NCBI RefSeq assembly: GCF_024300825.1
Contig: NZ_CP101323.1
Coordinates: 2,356,001-2,420,000, forward strand
Direction of reading: 5' to 3'
DNA from: Natronomonas gomsonensis
GTDB taxonomy: Archaea > Halobacteriota > Halobacteria > Halobacteriales > Haloarculaceae
DNA length: 64,000 nucleotides
The notes beneath the pieces are model-generated. The model worked only from the letters and a program-made list of their open reading frames with translations, did no database searches and was not told the DNA's origin. Positions 34,200 through 46,037 of this stretch are shown piece by piece; the first letter of the stretch is position 1; each line of letters begins with the position of its first letter. The position numbers and the translations under genes were made by a program.

Positions 34200-34901
34200 C
34201 TACATCACGCCTGCCCGATAGCGGTCGGGGAGGAGACCGAGTACCTTCGAAACGAGCCACCAGCGGCGGGTGACGTAGGCGACGGACTTCTCCTTCGAGA
34301 TCGCGCGGGCAATCTGGCCGGCGGCGGTTTCGGGCGAACACTCCCAGAAGCGCTCGGTTTCGGGCGACATCGGCGTGTCGACGAATCCGGGGCGAACGTC
34401 GGTGACGGTGATTTCGTCGCCGGCACGATACCGGAGTCCCTCCAGATACCGGGAGACGTAGGCCTTCGAGGCGCTGTAGGCCGGAAGCGTGGGACTGCCG
34501 ATTTCGCCGGCCACCGAGGAGATACCGACGAGGTGACCGCCGTCGGTCGCCTCGAAGTGCTCCATCGCGGCGGTGGCGATGGCGGTGAAGCCACGGACGT
34601 TCACGTCGACGGTGTCGCGTTCGGGCTCCCACCCGAGGTCCGGGTTGTGTCGGCCGATGCCCGAGGAGACAACGACCAAATCGACGCCACCGAGGGAGTC
34701 GACGAGGTCGTCGAACCGCTCGCGGGCGTCGGGTTGCGTCACGTCGATTTCGGCGACGTGGGCGCCGCCGATGTCCTCACCGACTGCCCGGAGGCGGTCG
34801 GTCCGACGGGCCGCGAGCCCGAGGTCGTACTCCCGGGAGAGTTCCTTCGCCAGCGCCCGTCCGATACCGGAGGACGCGCCGACGATGATGGCGTTCGGCA
34901 T
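34200..34901 (-). CDS. Short-chain dehydrogenase/reductase
   Basis: A 233-residue classical SDR, NAD(P)-dependent. The cofactor motif is GASSGIGRALAKEL near 8-21, SGIGRHNPD marks the middle segment and YSASKAYVSRYLEGLRY the catalytic Tyr/Lys. A VTDVRPGFVDTPM segment follows. The C-terminus has a basic RRWWLVSKVLGLLPDRYRAG that may associate with the membrane. Substrate unknown. Confidence 0.9.
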   Translation of the reverse strand: MPNAIIVGASSGIGRALAKELSREYDLGLAARRTDRLRAVGEDIGGAHVAEIDVTQPDARERFDDLVDSLGGVDLVVVSSGIGRHNPDLGWEPERDTVDVNVRGFTAIATAAMEHFEATDGGHLVGISSVAGEIGSPTLPAYSASKAYVSRYLEGLRYRAGDEITVTDVRPGFVDTPMSPETERFWECSPETAAGQIARAISKEKSVAYVTRRWWLVSKVLGLLPDRYRAGVM

Positions 34902-34954
34902 ACACGCCGGGCGTTGCGGCGCGGTGGCTTAAATGCCGGTGGAGCGCGACGGGA

Positions 34955-35839
34955 TTACACGCTAAAATGGAGGCCGTCGTAGGCGAACTCGACGCCCTCG
35001 TAGCCGTCGGTCGATTCGAGGGCGCAGAAGTCGTCGTACGTGCGGCCGTAGAGGTGTTCGATCTCGGTCAGCACCGTCCGGTCGGCGCCGACTCGTTCGA
35101 CTCGCGCCATGACCTCCTCGTGGGTGAGTTCCTCGCTCATGATGGCGTCGTCGACCTCGGTCAAAATCCGCGTTCCGTCGGGCGTCTCGGGGAAGTACCC
35201 ACACTCGAAGACCGCGAGGTCGATGTCGTCGGGCAGCGCCCCTTCTTCGAGATGGCGGGCGTCGTCGACAGCGAGTACGGCCGTCGTCTCGCCGCGTTCG
35301 ATTACGAAGGCGGTCGCATCGAGGTCACCGTCGCCCGACAGCGAGTACGGAACTGCCTCGATTCGGGCGTCGTCGACGGTCAGGGGGTCGTCGTCGAGAA
35401 AGTGAGTGTCGGCGAAGCCGATGTCCTCGACGAAGTGTCTGAGGCCGTCGTACAACTCACAGGTGCGCTCGTAGACGCGGCGGGTCGTCACCAGCGTCGG
35501 TCGGTCGCTTCGAGCCGTCTCGATGAGGCCGTGGTCGGGCTCTTCGAACATCCGCTCCATCGAGCGCGACTGGACGACACGGAGGCCGGCGGCGTGGTCG
35601 GGATGCCAGTGAGTGAGAAAGATGTACTCAAGGTCGTCGACGGTCTCGCGTTCGAGGTTCTCGTAGACGAATTCTGGGGCGTCGACCATCGCCGACAGCT
35701 CATCGACGTACAGCGAGTTGCCGTGTCGGGTGTGGGGAACGCCGACCTCGCGTGCACGTTCGCACACCCGACACCCGCAGGTCGGCGTCGGAATCGGGGA
35801 GTTGCCCCCGCTGCCGAGCACCGTGACCGAGAGCGTCAT
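34955..35839 (-). CDS. Metallo-beta-lactamase fold phosphodiesterase (PhnP-like)
   Basis: A 294-residue MBL-fold hydrolase. It starts LGSGGNSPIPTPTCGCRVC, the Cys-x-Cys-x2-Cys zinc element also found in PhnP-type phosphodiesterases, and has the metal site THWHPDHAAG. Further His/Asp residues lie in AVDDARHL. The start at 35839 is preferred over a longer frame because it begins directly at the fold. Probably a cyclic phosphodiester or related hydrolase; no phosphonate genes are near. Confidence 0.85.
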   Translation of the reverse strand: MTLSVTVLGSGGNSPIPTPTCGCRVCERAREVGVPHTRHGNSLYVDELSAMVDAPEFVYENLERETVDDLEYIFLTHWHPDHAAGLRVVQSRSMERMFEEPDHGLIETARSDRPTLVTTRRVYERTCELYDGLRHFVEDIGFADTHFLDDDPLTVDDARIEAVPYSLSGDGDLDATAFVIERGETTAVLAVDDARHLEEGALPDDIDLAVFECGYFPETPDGTRILTEVDDAIMSEELTHEEVMARVERVGADRTVLTEIEHLYGRTYDDFCALESTDGYEGVEFAYDGLHFSV

Positions 35840-35924
35840 GGACGGTGGTGGGGCCGGTCGGTCAAAAAGCCGCCTGCCGACGTGAGCCACGCGAGACAAA
35901 TACTTCGAGAGTCAACGGGATGGC

Positions 35925-37115
35925 GTGAGCCGTAGCGAACGCGCCCGACTGGCCGGCGTGGTGTTCGTCGTCCTCTTCACCCAGCTGTTGGTGTATCCTG
36001 GGGTCGACGAACTCGTCGCGGCGCTGGGCGGCGACACCACCATCGACGCCAGCACCGCGTTTCTCGCCGTCCAGTTGGTCGCGTTCGTGCTGTTTTCGGC
36101 GGTTTGGGGAGCGTTGTCCGACCGTGCCGGCCGGCGAATCCCGTTCATCGTCGCGGGCGCACTCGGCGGCGCCGCCGCCTATCTCGCCCTGTTGGCCGTC
36201 GTCGTCACCGGAATCGGCGATTTCCGGACTGCACTCGCGCTCCGGTTCCTCGAGGGGTCGTTCACCATCGGCGCGTTCTCGCTGTCGATAACGATGCTGA
36301 TGGATTTGGACGGCGGCCACGGCCGGAACATGGGTGCGGCGGGCATCGCCATCGGCGCGGGGGCGGCGCTGGGCGCACCGATTGGCGGACAGTTGTACAA
36401 TTTCGGGCCGCTCGGCCCTATCGTCGTCTCGGCGGCCCTGCTGTTGGCCGTCGCGGTCGTGATGGCGACGGTTCCTGACCGCGCGCCGGCCGCCCGCGGC
36501 GGTCTCGGTCGCGTCCTCGACGGCGTCCGGGCGACGCCCGAGTTGTTCGTCCCCTACGCCTTCGGCTTCGCCGACCGCTTCACCGCCGGCTTCTTCGGAC
36601 TGGTCGGGACGTTTTACTTCCGGCAGACGTTCGACCTCGACCCGGCGACGACGGGACTCGTCCTCGCGTGTTTCTTCGCACCCTTTGCGCTCCTGCAGTA
36701 CCCCCTCGGCGTGCTGTCGGACCGCGTTGGCCGCGTCGTCCCCATCGTCGCGGGGTCGGTCGGATACGGTGCCGCCATCGTCGGCGTCGGCCTCGCGCCG
36801 ACCATCGAACTCGCCGCCGCCGGGATGGTGCTGGTCGGCGTCCTCGGTGCGCTGGTCGCGCCCGCGACGATGGCGCTCGTCACCGACATGGCCGCCGCCG
36901 ACGAACGCGGCGCGGCGATGGGCGGGTTCAACATCTTCGGCAGCCTCGGGTTCCTCGGCGGTATCATCGGCGGCGGCACCGTCGCCTCGACGTACGGCTT
37001 CTTCGCGGCCTTCGCCGTCGCCGGCGCACTGGAGATGGGTATCGTCATCCTCGCGTTGCCGGTGTTGCTCCGGGTCGTGCCCGACCCGACGGCGACGTTC
37101 GGCAGTCCCGAGTGA
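35925..37115 (+). CDS. MFS transporter
   Basis: A 396-residue major-facilitator permease with about 12 hydrophobic segments. The loop 2-3 signature is GALSDRAGRRIPF and its repeat in the second half is GVLSDRVGRVVPI. GTG start at 35925, since the nearby ATG at 35920 runs straight into a stop. Cytoplasmic-membrane efflux or uptake; substrate unknown. Confidence 0.88.
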   Translation: MSRSERARLAGVVFVVLFTQLLVYPGVDELVAALGGDTTIDASTAFLAVQLVAFVLFSAVWGALSDRAGRRIPFIVAGALGGAAAYLALLAVVVTGIGDFRTALALRFLEGSFTIGAFSLSITMLMDLDGGHGRNMGAAGIAIGAGAALGAPIGGQLYNFGPLGPIVVSAALLLAVAVVMATVPDRAPAARGGLGRVLDGVRATPELFVPYAFGFADRFTAGFFGLVGTFYFRQTFDLDPATTGLVLACFFAPFALLQYPLGVLSDRVGRVVPIVAGSVGYGAAIVGVGLAPTIELAAAGMVLVGVLGALVAPATMALVTDMAAADERGAAMGGFNIFGSLGFLGGIIGGGTVASTYGFFAAFAVAGALEMGIVILALPVLLRVVPDPTATFGSPE

Positions 37116-37193
37116 AAACGGTCCCGTGACGCCCGGCGGTATCAAAACTACCATGCCGTCCCGCGTAGAGGGTACTGATATCCAGGTGTTCCG

Positions 37194-38303
37194 ATGACCG
37201 AAAAAAGCGAATACACGGGGGAGTATCCCGACAAGACGCTGTATCTGCCCGGCCCGACCGAAGTGCGCGAGGACGTCATCGAGGCGATGTGCGAACCGAT
37301 GTTCGGCCACCGCATGGACCGGATGACGGACCTCTATACGACCATCGTCGAGGACACCAAGGAGTTCCTCGACACCGAACAGGACGTGGTAATCCTGACG
37401 GCCTCCGGGACGGAGTTCTGGGAGGCGACGACGCTCAACCTCGTCGACGACCGGATGCTCGTCCCGACGAGCGGGGCGTTCAGCGAACGGCAGGCCAACG
37501 TCGCCGAGCGACTCGGCAAGGAGGTCGACCGCATCGAGTACGAGTGGGGGAAGGCGGTCAAACCCGACGGCATCCGCGCCGCACTCGAGGAGAGCGATGA
37601 GGGCTACGACGCCGTCGGCGTCGTGATGAACGAGACGTCGACCGGCGTCCGGAACCCAATCGAGGAAATCGGCGACCTGCTGGGCGACTATCCGGACACC
37701 TACTTCGTCGTCGACGCCATCTCCTGTCTCGGCGGCGACTTCATCGACATCGAGGGCCACAACATCGACGCCATCTTCACGTCGACCCAGAAGGCCTTCG
37801 CCATGCCGCCGGGGTTGGCGGTCTGTACCGTCAGCGAGGACGCCTACGAGCGTGAGGTCGGCAAGGAGTCGGCCTCGTGGTACGGCGGCTTCCAGCGGAC
37901 GCTGGATTACTACGACCGGAAGGGACAGACCCACTCGACGCCGGCGATTCCGCTCATGCTCGCCTACCGCAAGCAGATGAAACACATGCTCGAGGAGGGA
38001 CACGACGCCCGCGACCAGCGACACCGCGAGATGGCCGAGTACACTCGCGAGTGGGCCGAAGAGCACTTCGGGCTGTTCGCCGAGGAGGGCTACGAGTCCC
38101 AGACGGTGACCTGCGTCGAGAACACCCGCGGCATCGACGTGGCCGAAACCGTCGAGGCCGTCTCCGAGGAGTACGACATGGCGTTCTCCAGCGGCTACGG
38201 GTCGATTGGCGAGGAGTCGTTCCGCATCGGTCACATGGGCGAACACACCGTCGAGAGCATCGAGGAGTTGACCGACGCCATCGAGGACGTCGCCGGACTG
38301 TAG
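37194..38303 (+). CDS. Alanine-glyoxylate/serine-pyruvate type aminotransferase
   Basis: A 369-residue PLP-dependent class V aminotransferase. LYLPGPTEVREDV near 16-28 and GHRMDRM are typical of the AGAT/SPT group. The PLP lysine is in TSTQKAFAMPPG, and GSIGEESFRIGHMGE near the C-terminus carries the carboxylate-binding Arg. Probably interconverts glyoxylate/glycine or serine/hydroxypyruvate with alanine; exact pair uncertain. Confidence 0.9.
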   Translation: MTEKSEYTGEYPDKTLYLPGPTEVREDVIEAMCEPMFGHRMDRMTDLYTTIVEDTKEFLDTEQDVVILTASGTEFWEATTLNLVDDRMLVPTSGAFSERQANVAERLGKEVDRIEYEWGKAVKPDGIRAALEESDEGYDAVGVVMNETSTGVRNPIEEIGDLLGDYPDTYFVVDAISCLGGDFIDIEGHNIDAIFTSTQKAFAMPPGLAVCTVSEDAYEREVGKESASWYGGFQRTLDYYDRKGQTHSTPAIPLMLAYRKQMKHMLEEGHDARDQRHREMAEYTREWAEEHFGLFAEEGYESQTVTCVENTRGIDVAETVEAVSEEYDMAFSSGYGSIGEESFRIGHMGEHTVESIEELTDAIEDVAGL

Positions 38304-38338
38304 CCGCTGGGGCCGAGAGCGGACACCGCGATTTTTGA

Positions 38339-40438
<2,100 letters not shown>

Positions 40439-40502
40439 CGAACAGGCGGGACGGTCGCGTCGACGGCCCGTGTCCCGCGCTCGCGGCGTCTGCCGCTCGC
40501 AT

Positions 40503-40523
40503 CGAGGTGGTCCCACCACCTCG
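40503..40523. repeat. Perfect 9-bp stem hairpin between ligA and pspAB
   Basis: CGAGGTGGT, loop CCC, ACCACCTCG forms an uninterrupted stem in the 204-base gap after ligA. No T-run follows, so it does not look like a classical terminator. The rest of the gap shows no gene. Confidence 0.5.
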
Positions 40524-40642
40524 CTACCGCCCCGGCGGACCGCCGTCGGTCGTCAGGTCACACGGCTGGTGGCCGCGTTTCAGTATATGAACCCTCGGCC
40601 GGACGCGCCGGCTATAAGCCGCGGGGGACCGAGGATTCGCCA

Positions 40643-41245
40643 ATGGGAGTGTTCGACACCATCCGGCAGGTGCTGGGGTTGAGCGCGGAGGCCGACGCGG
40701 CCCGTGAGGCCGACCCCGAGGACCTGTTCGGGATGTCGACGGCGTATCTGACGATGGAGGCCGACCTCGATTTCGCGCCGACCGGCGACGCGGCGCTGTG
40801 TTTCTCGAACGTCGACAGCACGGCGTTTCAGCGGGCACGCGAGGAGGTCGAAGCCATCCTCGCGGCCGGCGAAGCCGAGACGGGGACGACCGCCGAGTTC
40901 GTCGAGGACGCCCACGGCTACCACTGGGTCGTCCTCCACGACACCGGGTTCGAGGACCTCGTAACGAGCATCCACTTCGCGGCCGATACCCTCGTCGAGG
41001 AGGGGTTCGGCTCGCGGTTGCTGGCGGCGCTTTTCGCCTTCGAGCGCGACGGACAGACCGCCTACTGGGTGTACTCCTTCCGCCGGGGGTCGTACTACCC
41101 GTTCGTTCCGACGGGCGGTCGCGAGCGCGACAACAAGGTCGAGTTCAAACTGGAGAGCGTCCTCGACGGCGAGTTGTCGGTCGAGGACGACACGACCTAC
41201 TGGTATCCGATGTGGCCCGAGGGCGACGCCCACCCCTGGGGCTGA
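40643..41245 (+). CDS. pspAB: PspA-associated protein PspAB
   Basis: A 200-residue archaeal family protein remembered as PspA-associated protein PspAB (membrane-stress network). It starts MGVFDTIRQVLGLSAEADAA, with DPEDLFGMSTAYLTMEADL, a HGYHWVVLHD segment, LVTSIHFAADTL and AYWVYSFRRGSYYPFVP. No PspA or PspAA gene is nearby, so if it works with PspA it is encoded apart. No membrane span. Confidence 0.82.
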   Translation: MGVFDTIRQVLGLSAEADAAREADPEDLFGMSTAYLTMEADLDFAPTGDAALCFSNVDSTAFQRAREEVEAILAAGEAETGTTAEFVEDAHGYHWVVLHDTGFEDLVTSIHFAADTLVEEGFGSRLLAALFAFERDGQTAYWVYSFRRGSYYPFVPTGGRERDNKVEFKLESVLDGELSVEDDTTYWYPMWPEGDAHPWG

Positions 41246-41331
41246 GGCTCGGTTTCTAATCCTTCGGATGGTTCGGACGCTCACCCTGATCCTTGCCCGG
41301 ATTTTCACTTTCACTTGGCTGTTAACGAGGC

Positions 41332-41337
41332 TTTATG
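41332..41337 (+). promoter_or_regulatory. TATA-like box of radA
   Basis: TTTATG lies 25-30 bases upstream of the ATG at 41362. This favours MAASGEDL as the start over the ATG at 41335, which would begin inside the expected promoter. Confidence 0.6.
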
Positions 41338-41361
41338 TACCGGGCGGACACAGGGACGGAT

Positions 41362-42399
41362 ATGGCAGCATCAGGCGAAGACCTCGAGGACCTCCCGGGC
41401 GTCGGGCCCGCAACCGCAGAGAAGCTTCAGGACAACGGCTTCGAATCGTATCAGAGCATCGCCGTCGCAAGCCCGGGCGAACTCTCAAACACCGCCGACG
41501 TGGGCGAATCGAACGCCAACGACATCATTCAGGCCGCACGCGAGGCCGCCGACATCGGCGGCTTCGAGACCGGCTCGGACGTACTGGAACGCCGGGAGAA
41601 AATCGGCAAACTCGAGTGGCTCATCCCCGAGGTCGACGAGATGCTCGGCGGCGGCGTCGAGACCCAATCCATCACCGAAGTGTACGGCGAGTTCGGCGCC
41701 GGGAAATCCCAGGTGACCCACCAACTCGCGGTGAACGTCCAACTCCCCAAAGAGAAGGGGGGACTCCACGGCCGCTGTATCTTCGTCGACAGCGAGGACA
41801 CGTTCCGGCCGGAGCGAATCGACGAGATGGTTCGCGGCCTGCCGGACGACGTTCTCGAAGCGACGATGGAAGACCGCGAAATCGAGGGCAGCATCGACGA
41901 CGAGGAGACGATGGCGGAACTCATCCAGTCGTTCCTCGACAAGATTCACGTCGCGAAGGCGTTCAACTCCAACCACCAGATTCTGCTCGCCGAGAAGGCG
42001 AAGGAAATCGCAAGCGAGTACGAAGAGGACGAGTACCCGGTCCGTCTGCTGTGTGTCGACTCGCTGACGGCCCACTTCCGTGCGGAGTACGTCGGCCGCG
42101 GGGAGTTGGCCGACCGCCAGCAGAAACTCAACAAGCACCTCCACGACATCGACCGCGTCGGCAACCTCTATAACTCCGCGGTCGTCGTCACGAACCAGGT
42201 GCAGTCGAACCCCGACGCCTTCTTCGGAGACCCGACGAAGCCCATCGGTGGCAACATCCTCGGCCACAAGTCGACGTTCCGGATGTACCTCCGGAAGTCG
42301 AAGGGCAACAAACGCATCGTCAAACTGGTCGACGCGCCGAACCTCCCCGACGGCGAATCGGTGATGCGCGTCCAGGGCGAAGGGCTGAAGCCGGAGTGA
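41362..42399 (+). CDS. radA: DNA repair and recombination protein RadA
   Basis: Archaeal RecA/Rad51 recombinase forming filaments on single-stranded DNA for strand exchange. The 345 residues include an N-terminal helix-hairpin-helix ([20 protein letters not shown]), Walker [10 protein letters not shown], Walker [11 protein letters not shown], the polymerisation region before the core and the L2-type loop [14 protein letters not shown]. No intein is present. A leaderless promoter is visible upstream. Confidence 0.98.
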   Translation: MAASGEDLEDLPGVGPATAEKLQDNGFESYQSIAVASPGELSNTADVGESNANDIIQAAREAADIGGFETGSDVLERREKIGKLEWLIPEVDEMLGGGVETQSITEVYGEFGAGKSQVTHQLAVNVQLPKEKGGLHGRCIFVDSEDTFRPERIDEMVRGLPDDVLEATMEDREIEGSIDDEETMAELIQSFLDKIHVAKAFNSNHQILLAEKAKEIASEYEEDEYPVRLLCVDSLTAHFRAEYVGRGELADRQQKLNKHLHDIDRVGNLYNSAVVVTNQVQSNPDAFFGDPTKPIGGNILGHKSTFRMYLRKSKGNKRIVKLVDAPNLPDGESVMRVQGEGLKPE

Positions 42400-42451
42400 C
42401 GTAGCCCAACTGCCCGGTTCCTTTTTGCTAATCGCCCTCCCAGAGCGGCGT

Positions 42452-42919
42452 ATGGAGAAAGCCACCATAGACGACCTCGACAACTGGATGGGACCGTCGG
42501 CAGTCAAGCGGCCGCTCGGGAAGGCTCTCGGCACCGAGCACATGAGCATGCGGTTTTACGAACTCGACCCCGGCGAGAGCACCGCCTTCGGCTATCACGC
42601 CCACGAGAACCAAGAGGAGGTGTTCTACGTCGTCGAGGGGGAGTTGACTTTCGAGACCGAGGACGGAGACGTGGCGGTGGCGGAAGGTGAGGTGATTCGG
42701 TTCGCTCCGGGAGAGTTCCAGCGGAGCAGAAACGAAACCGACGGCCGCGTCCGAACGCTCGGCATCGGCGCGCCGGCCGACGCCGGCGAGTTGACCCTGC
42801 TCCGGGAGTGTCCGGAGTGTGGCGAACGGACCGACCAAGAAATCGACTCGGTCGACGACGGCGCCGCCCTCGTGACGCTGTGTGTCGAGTGCGGCGCCGA
42901 GACTGGACGGTTTTCCTAA
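42452..42919 (+). CDS. Cupin domain protein with C-terminal zinc ribbon
   Basis: A 155-residue protein. The cupin barrel has metal-site motifs GYHAHENQEEVFYVVEGEL and a second PGEFQRSRNE block. The C-terminal tail has two Cys pairs, CPECGE and LCVECGAE, forming a zinc ribbon. ATG at 42452, 52 bases after radA. Ligand unknown; cupins of this type often bind small molecules or isomerise sugars. Confidence 0.85.
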   Translation: MEKATIDDLDNWMGPSAVKRPLGKALGTEHMSMRFYELDPGESTAFGYHAHENQEEVFYVVEGELTFETEDGDVAVAEGEVIRFAPGEFQRSRNETDGRVRTLGIGAPADAGELTLLRECPECGERTDQEIDSVDDGAALVTLCVECGAETGRFS

Positions 42920-42958
42920 GACGAGGAAGCTAAACCGTCGGCGTTCATCCGGTCGGAC

Positions 42959-43324
42959 ATGAGCGACACGTTCGTCTACGACGACGACTGCGGCTTCTGT
43001 ACGTGGTGGGCCGACTACTTCGCCGACAAGACGACGCTCGAGGTCGTCGGGTTCGCGGAACTCACCGACGCACAACTGGAGCGGCTCCCCGACGACTACG
43101 AGGACTGCTCGCATCTCCTCGCCGACGATGCGGTGTACTCCTGTGGTGCCGCCATCGAGCAGGCGCTGGCCCGGGCTGACGTTCCCCCCGGCTCTCGGGA
43201 CGTTTTCGGTTTCCTCCGGCAGTTCGAGGACTACGAGCAGTTCCGCGAGCGACTCTACCACGAGGTTGCCGACCGGCGGGGGCTGTGGGGGCAGTTCCTC
43301 TCGAAGGAGCAACTCGAAGAGTAA
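42959..43324 (+). CDS. DCC family thiol-disulfide oxidoreductase-like protein
   Basis: A 121-residue protein of the DUF393/DCC group. VYDDDCGFCTWW near 6-17 carries the characteristic Asp-Cys-x2-Cys, and further Cys residues are in DYEDCSHLL and YSCGAAIEQAL. Thioredoxin-like redox role is a family inference. It ends with FLSKEQLEE. Confidence 0.82.
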   Translation: MSDTFVYDDDCGFCTWWADYFADKTTLEVVGFAELTDAQLERLPDDYEDCSHLLADDAVYSCGAAIEQALARADVPPGSRDVFGFLRQFEDYEQFRERLYHEVADRRGLWGQFLSKEQLEE

Positions 43325-43404
43325 AGAAGACACCTCCGCGAGCGGCCGACGTGCGCGAATCGGTGTCGGTGGACTTAGTACGAAGGCGCGGATACTCCGT
43401 GGGT

Positions 43405-44256
43405 ATGAACGTTGCAGACGCGATGACGCCCCGGTCGGAGGTCGTGACTGTCGAAATCCCCGGTACCCGAGAGGACGTTCTGGAGTACCTCCAAGACCGC
43501 GGGTTCTCGTCGGTCCCGATTATCAAATCGACCGACGATGGCGAGGTGTTTCGGGGCCTCGTCACGCGGGAGTCGCTCATCGAACAGCCCGACGAAGACC
43601 AGTTGGCGATTCTGGTTCGAGAGGTGCCGACCATCGGGTCGTCGGCGACGCTGACCGAGGTGGCCGAGTTGGTCGTCGACTCCGGTGAGCGCCGCGTCCC
43701 AGTCGTCGACGACGGCGAGTTGGTCGGTATCGTCACCGTCACGGACATCGTCCGGGCCATCGCCGAGGGCGAGGAGGACGGCGACACCACCGTTGGCGGC
43801 CTCGCGACCCGTGAAGTAAACACCGTCTACGAGGGAACGCCGCTGACGGTCGCAGAGCGGGAACTCTCCTACGCCGACGTGCCCTACGCCGTCGTGTTGG
43901 ACGAGTCGGGCGCGCTCAGCGGGATGCTCACCGAGGTCGACGTCATCGAGGTCGCACGCGTCGTCCAAGGCGAGACCGACCCCGGCGACGCCGTCGCCAA
44001 TCAGGACGACGAGTGGATGTGGGAGGGAATCAAGGCCGTTGGAAGCCGCGCGGTTCCGACGCTGAACGTCGAGATTCCCACCGACCCCGTCTCGGAGTTC
44101 ATGACCGCCGACCTCGTGACCGTCTCCCGGTCGAAGACGGCCCGTGACGCTGCCCAACTGATGATTTCCAACGACATCGAGCAGATTCCGCTCGTCTCCG
44201 GCGACGAACTGGTCGGTGTGGTCCGGGACGTCGACCTCTTGGAGGCGCTCGTATGA
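43405..44256 (+). CDS. Four-CBS-domain protein
   Basis: A 283-residue protein of four CBS motifs (two Bateman modules): DAMTPRSEVVTVEI, REVPTIGSSATLTEVAEL, LATREVNTVYEGTPLTVAE and SEFMTADLVTVSRSKTA. Such modules bind adenosyl ligands and regulate partners. Start at 43405 (MNVADAMTP); an earlier in-frame ATG is less typical. Its stop overlaps the glyS ATG (ATGA), hinting at a link with charging or energy sensing. Confidence 0.9.
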   Translation: MNVADAMTPRSEVVTVEIPGTREDVLEYLQDRGFSSVPIIKSTDDGEVFRGLVTRESLIEQPDEDQLAILVREVPTIGSSATLTEVAELVVDSGERRVPVVDDGELVGIVTVTDIVRAIAEGEEDGDTTVGGLATREVNTVYEGTPLTVAERELSYADVPYAVVLDESGALSGMLTEVDVIEVARVVQGETDPGDAVANQDDEWMWEGIKAVGSRAVPTLNVEIPTDPVSEFMTADLVTVSRSKTARDAAQLMISNDIEQIPLVSGDELVGVVRDVDLLEALV

Positions 44257-45989
44257 CCGAGTTGGACGACCTCGCGGAGTTGGCCAAGCGCCGTGGCTTC
44301 TTCTTCCCGTCGAACGAGGCCTACGGCGGCACGGCCGGTTTCTACACCTACGGTCCGGAGGGCGCGGCGCTGAAGCGCAACCTCGAGGACACCTGGCGCG
44401 ACATCTTCGTCCGCGAGGAGGGTCACATGGAGTTGGAGGCACCGACCGTGATGCCCGAGGCTGTCTTCGAGGCCTCGGGACACCTCGACGGCTTCGACGA
44501 CATGATAATCGAGTGTGTCGAGTGTGGGTCGACCCACCGCGCCGACCACCTCGTCGAGGACGCCGTCGAAGACATCGAGGACGCCGAGGCGTACGACCCC
44601 GAGGCGGTGGCCGAACTCATCGCCGACCACGGCATCGAGTGTCCCTCCTGTGGCGCGCCGCTGGCCGACACGGACGTCGAGGAGTTCAACCTCATGTTCG
44701 GCACGAACATCGGCCCCGGGTCGTCGTCGCCGGGGTATCTCCGGCCCGAAACCGCACAGGGCATCTTCGTCGAGTTCCCCCGACTGAAGGAGTACGCCCG
44801 CAATCAGTTGCCGTTCGGCGTCGCCCAAATCGGCCGTGCCTACCGCAACGAGATTTCGCCGCGGCGGGCGCTCGTCCGTGTTCGGGAGTTCACGCAAGCC
44901 GAACTGGAGCACTTCATCGACCCTGAAACCGACGAGCCGCCGCTTGAGCGCGTCGCGGACGTCGAGGTGCCGCTGTACTCCGCCGAAGCACAGAACGCCG
45001 ACGACGGCGGCGTCGAGGCCTACACCGTCGGCGAAGCCGTCGAGGAGGGCGTCATCGGCAGCGAGTGGGTTGCCTACTACCTCGGCCGGGCGATGGACTT
45101 CTACGAGCGAATCGGCATCGACATGGAGCGGTTCCGCTATCGCCAGCACCTCACGGGCGAGCGGGCACACTACGCCGCCGACTGCTGGGACGCCGAGACC
45201 GAGTTGGGCGGCAACTGGGTCGAGGTGACCGGCTTCGCCTACCGCTCGGACTACGACCTCTCGAAACACGGCGAGTACTCCGGCGAGGACTTCACGCTGT
45301 TCCGGCAGTACGACGAACCGAAGACCGTAGAGCGGGCGACGGTCGACCCCGACATGAGCTATCTCGGCCCCGAGTTCGGCGGTGCGGCCGGTGACGTAGC
45401 CGACGCCCTGGCGGCGCTTGCTGGTCGGGACCGCTCGGCGTTCGACGGCGAGGAGGTCACTGTCGAGGTCGACGGCGAGTCCTACACCGTCCCCGTCGAG
45501 AAGACCGGCTTTTCTGTCGAAGAACAGACCGAGGCCGGCGAGCACATCACGCCGCACGTCGTCGAACCCTCCTTCGGCGTCGGCCGCCTCGTCTACAGCG
45601 TCCTCATCCATCGCCACGGCACCGACGAGGTCGACGGCGAACAGCGGGCGTTCCTCGATTTGCCCGCCGACATCGCGCCGACGACGGTCGCCGTCTTCCC
45701 GCTGATGACGAAGGACGGCCTCGACGACCGCGCCGAGGAGTTGGCCCACGAACTCCGCGAAAGTGGCTTCGAGGTCGCCTACGACGACACCGGCAACATC
45801 GGCCGTCGGTACCGCCGACAGGACGAGGTCGGCACCCCCTACTGCGTGACCGTCGACTACGAGACGCTGGAGGACGGCACGGTGACGGTTCGGGAACGGG
45901 ACTCAACGGACCAGACCCGCGTCGCCGTCGAGGACTTGTCCGACGCGCTTCGGCGACTGGTCAGCGGTGCGACGCTCGCGGAACTGTAG
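44253..45989 (+). CDS. glyS: Glycine--tRNA ligase
   Basis: Class II alpha2-type glycyl-tRNA synthetase of the archaeal/eukaryotic kind, 578 residues. Motif 1 region FYTYGPEGAALKRNLED, a Cys zinc site (CVECGS ... CPSCGAPL), motif 2 RNEISPRRALVRVREFTQAE, motif 3 VEPSFGVGRLVYSVL, and a C-terminal anticodon-binding domain (VAVFPLMTKDGLDDRAEELA). Translationally coupled to the CBS gene. Confidence 0.96.
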   Translation: MTELDDLAELAKRRGFFFPSNEAYGGTAGFYTYGPEGAALKRNLEDTWRDIFVREEGHMELEAPTVMPEAVFEASGHLDGFDDMIIECVECGSTHRADHLVEDAVEDIEDAEAYDPEAVAELIADHGIECPSCGAPLADTDVEEFNLMFGTNIGPGSSSPGYLRPETAQGIFVEFPRLKEYARNQLPFGVAQIGRAYRNEISPRRALVRVREFTQAELEHFIDPETDEPPLERVADVEVPLYSAEAQNADDGGVEAYTVGEAVEEGVIGSEWVAYYLGRAMDFYERIGIDMERFRYRQHLTGERAHYAADCWDAETELGGNWVEVTGFAYRSDYDLSKHGEYSGEDFTLFRQYDEPKTVERATVDPDMSYLGPEFGGAAGDVADALAALAGRDRSAFDGEEVTVEVDGESYTVPVEKTGFSVEEQTEAGEHITPHVVEPSFGVGRLVYSVLIHRHGTDEVDGEQRAFLDLPADIAPTTVAVFPLMTKDGLDDRAEELAHELRESGFEVAYDDTGNIGRRYRRQDEVGTPYCVTVDYETLEDGTVTVRERDSTDQTRVAVEDLSDALRRLVSGATLAEL

Positions 45990-46037
45990 CCCGGGACTGA
46001 CCTACACCTTTTATTGACCACGGACCGACGACCGGGT

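Noticed and set aside
41362-42399. Intein in radA
   Set aside because: The reading frame is the normal 345 residues with intact Walker motifs and no insertion.
44001-45749. 582-codon minus-strand open frame opposite glyS
   Set aside because: Antisense shadow; class II synthetase motifs are on the + strand.
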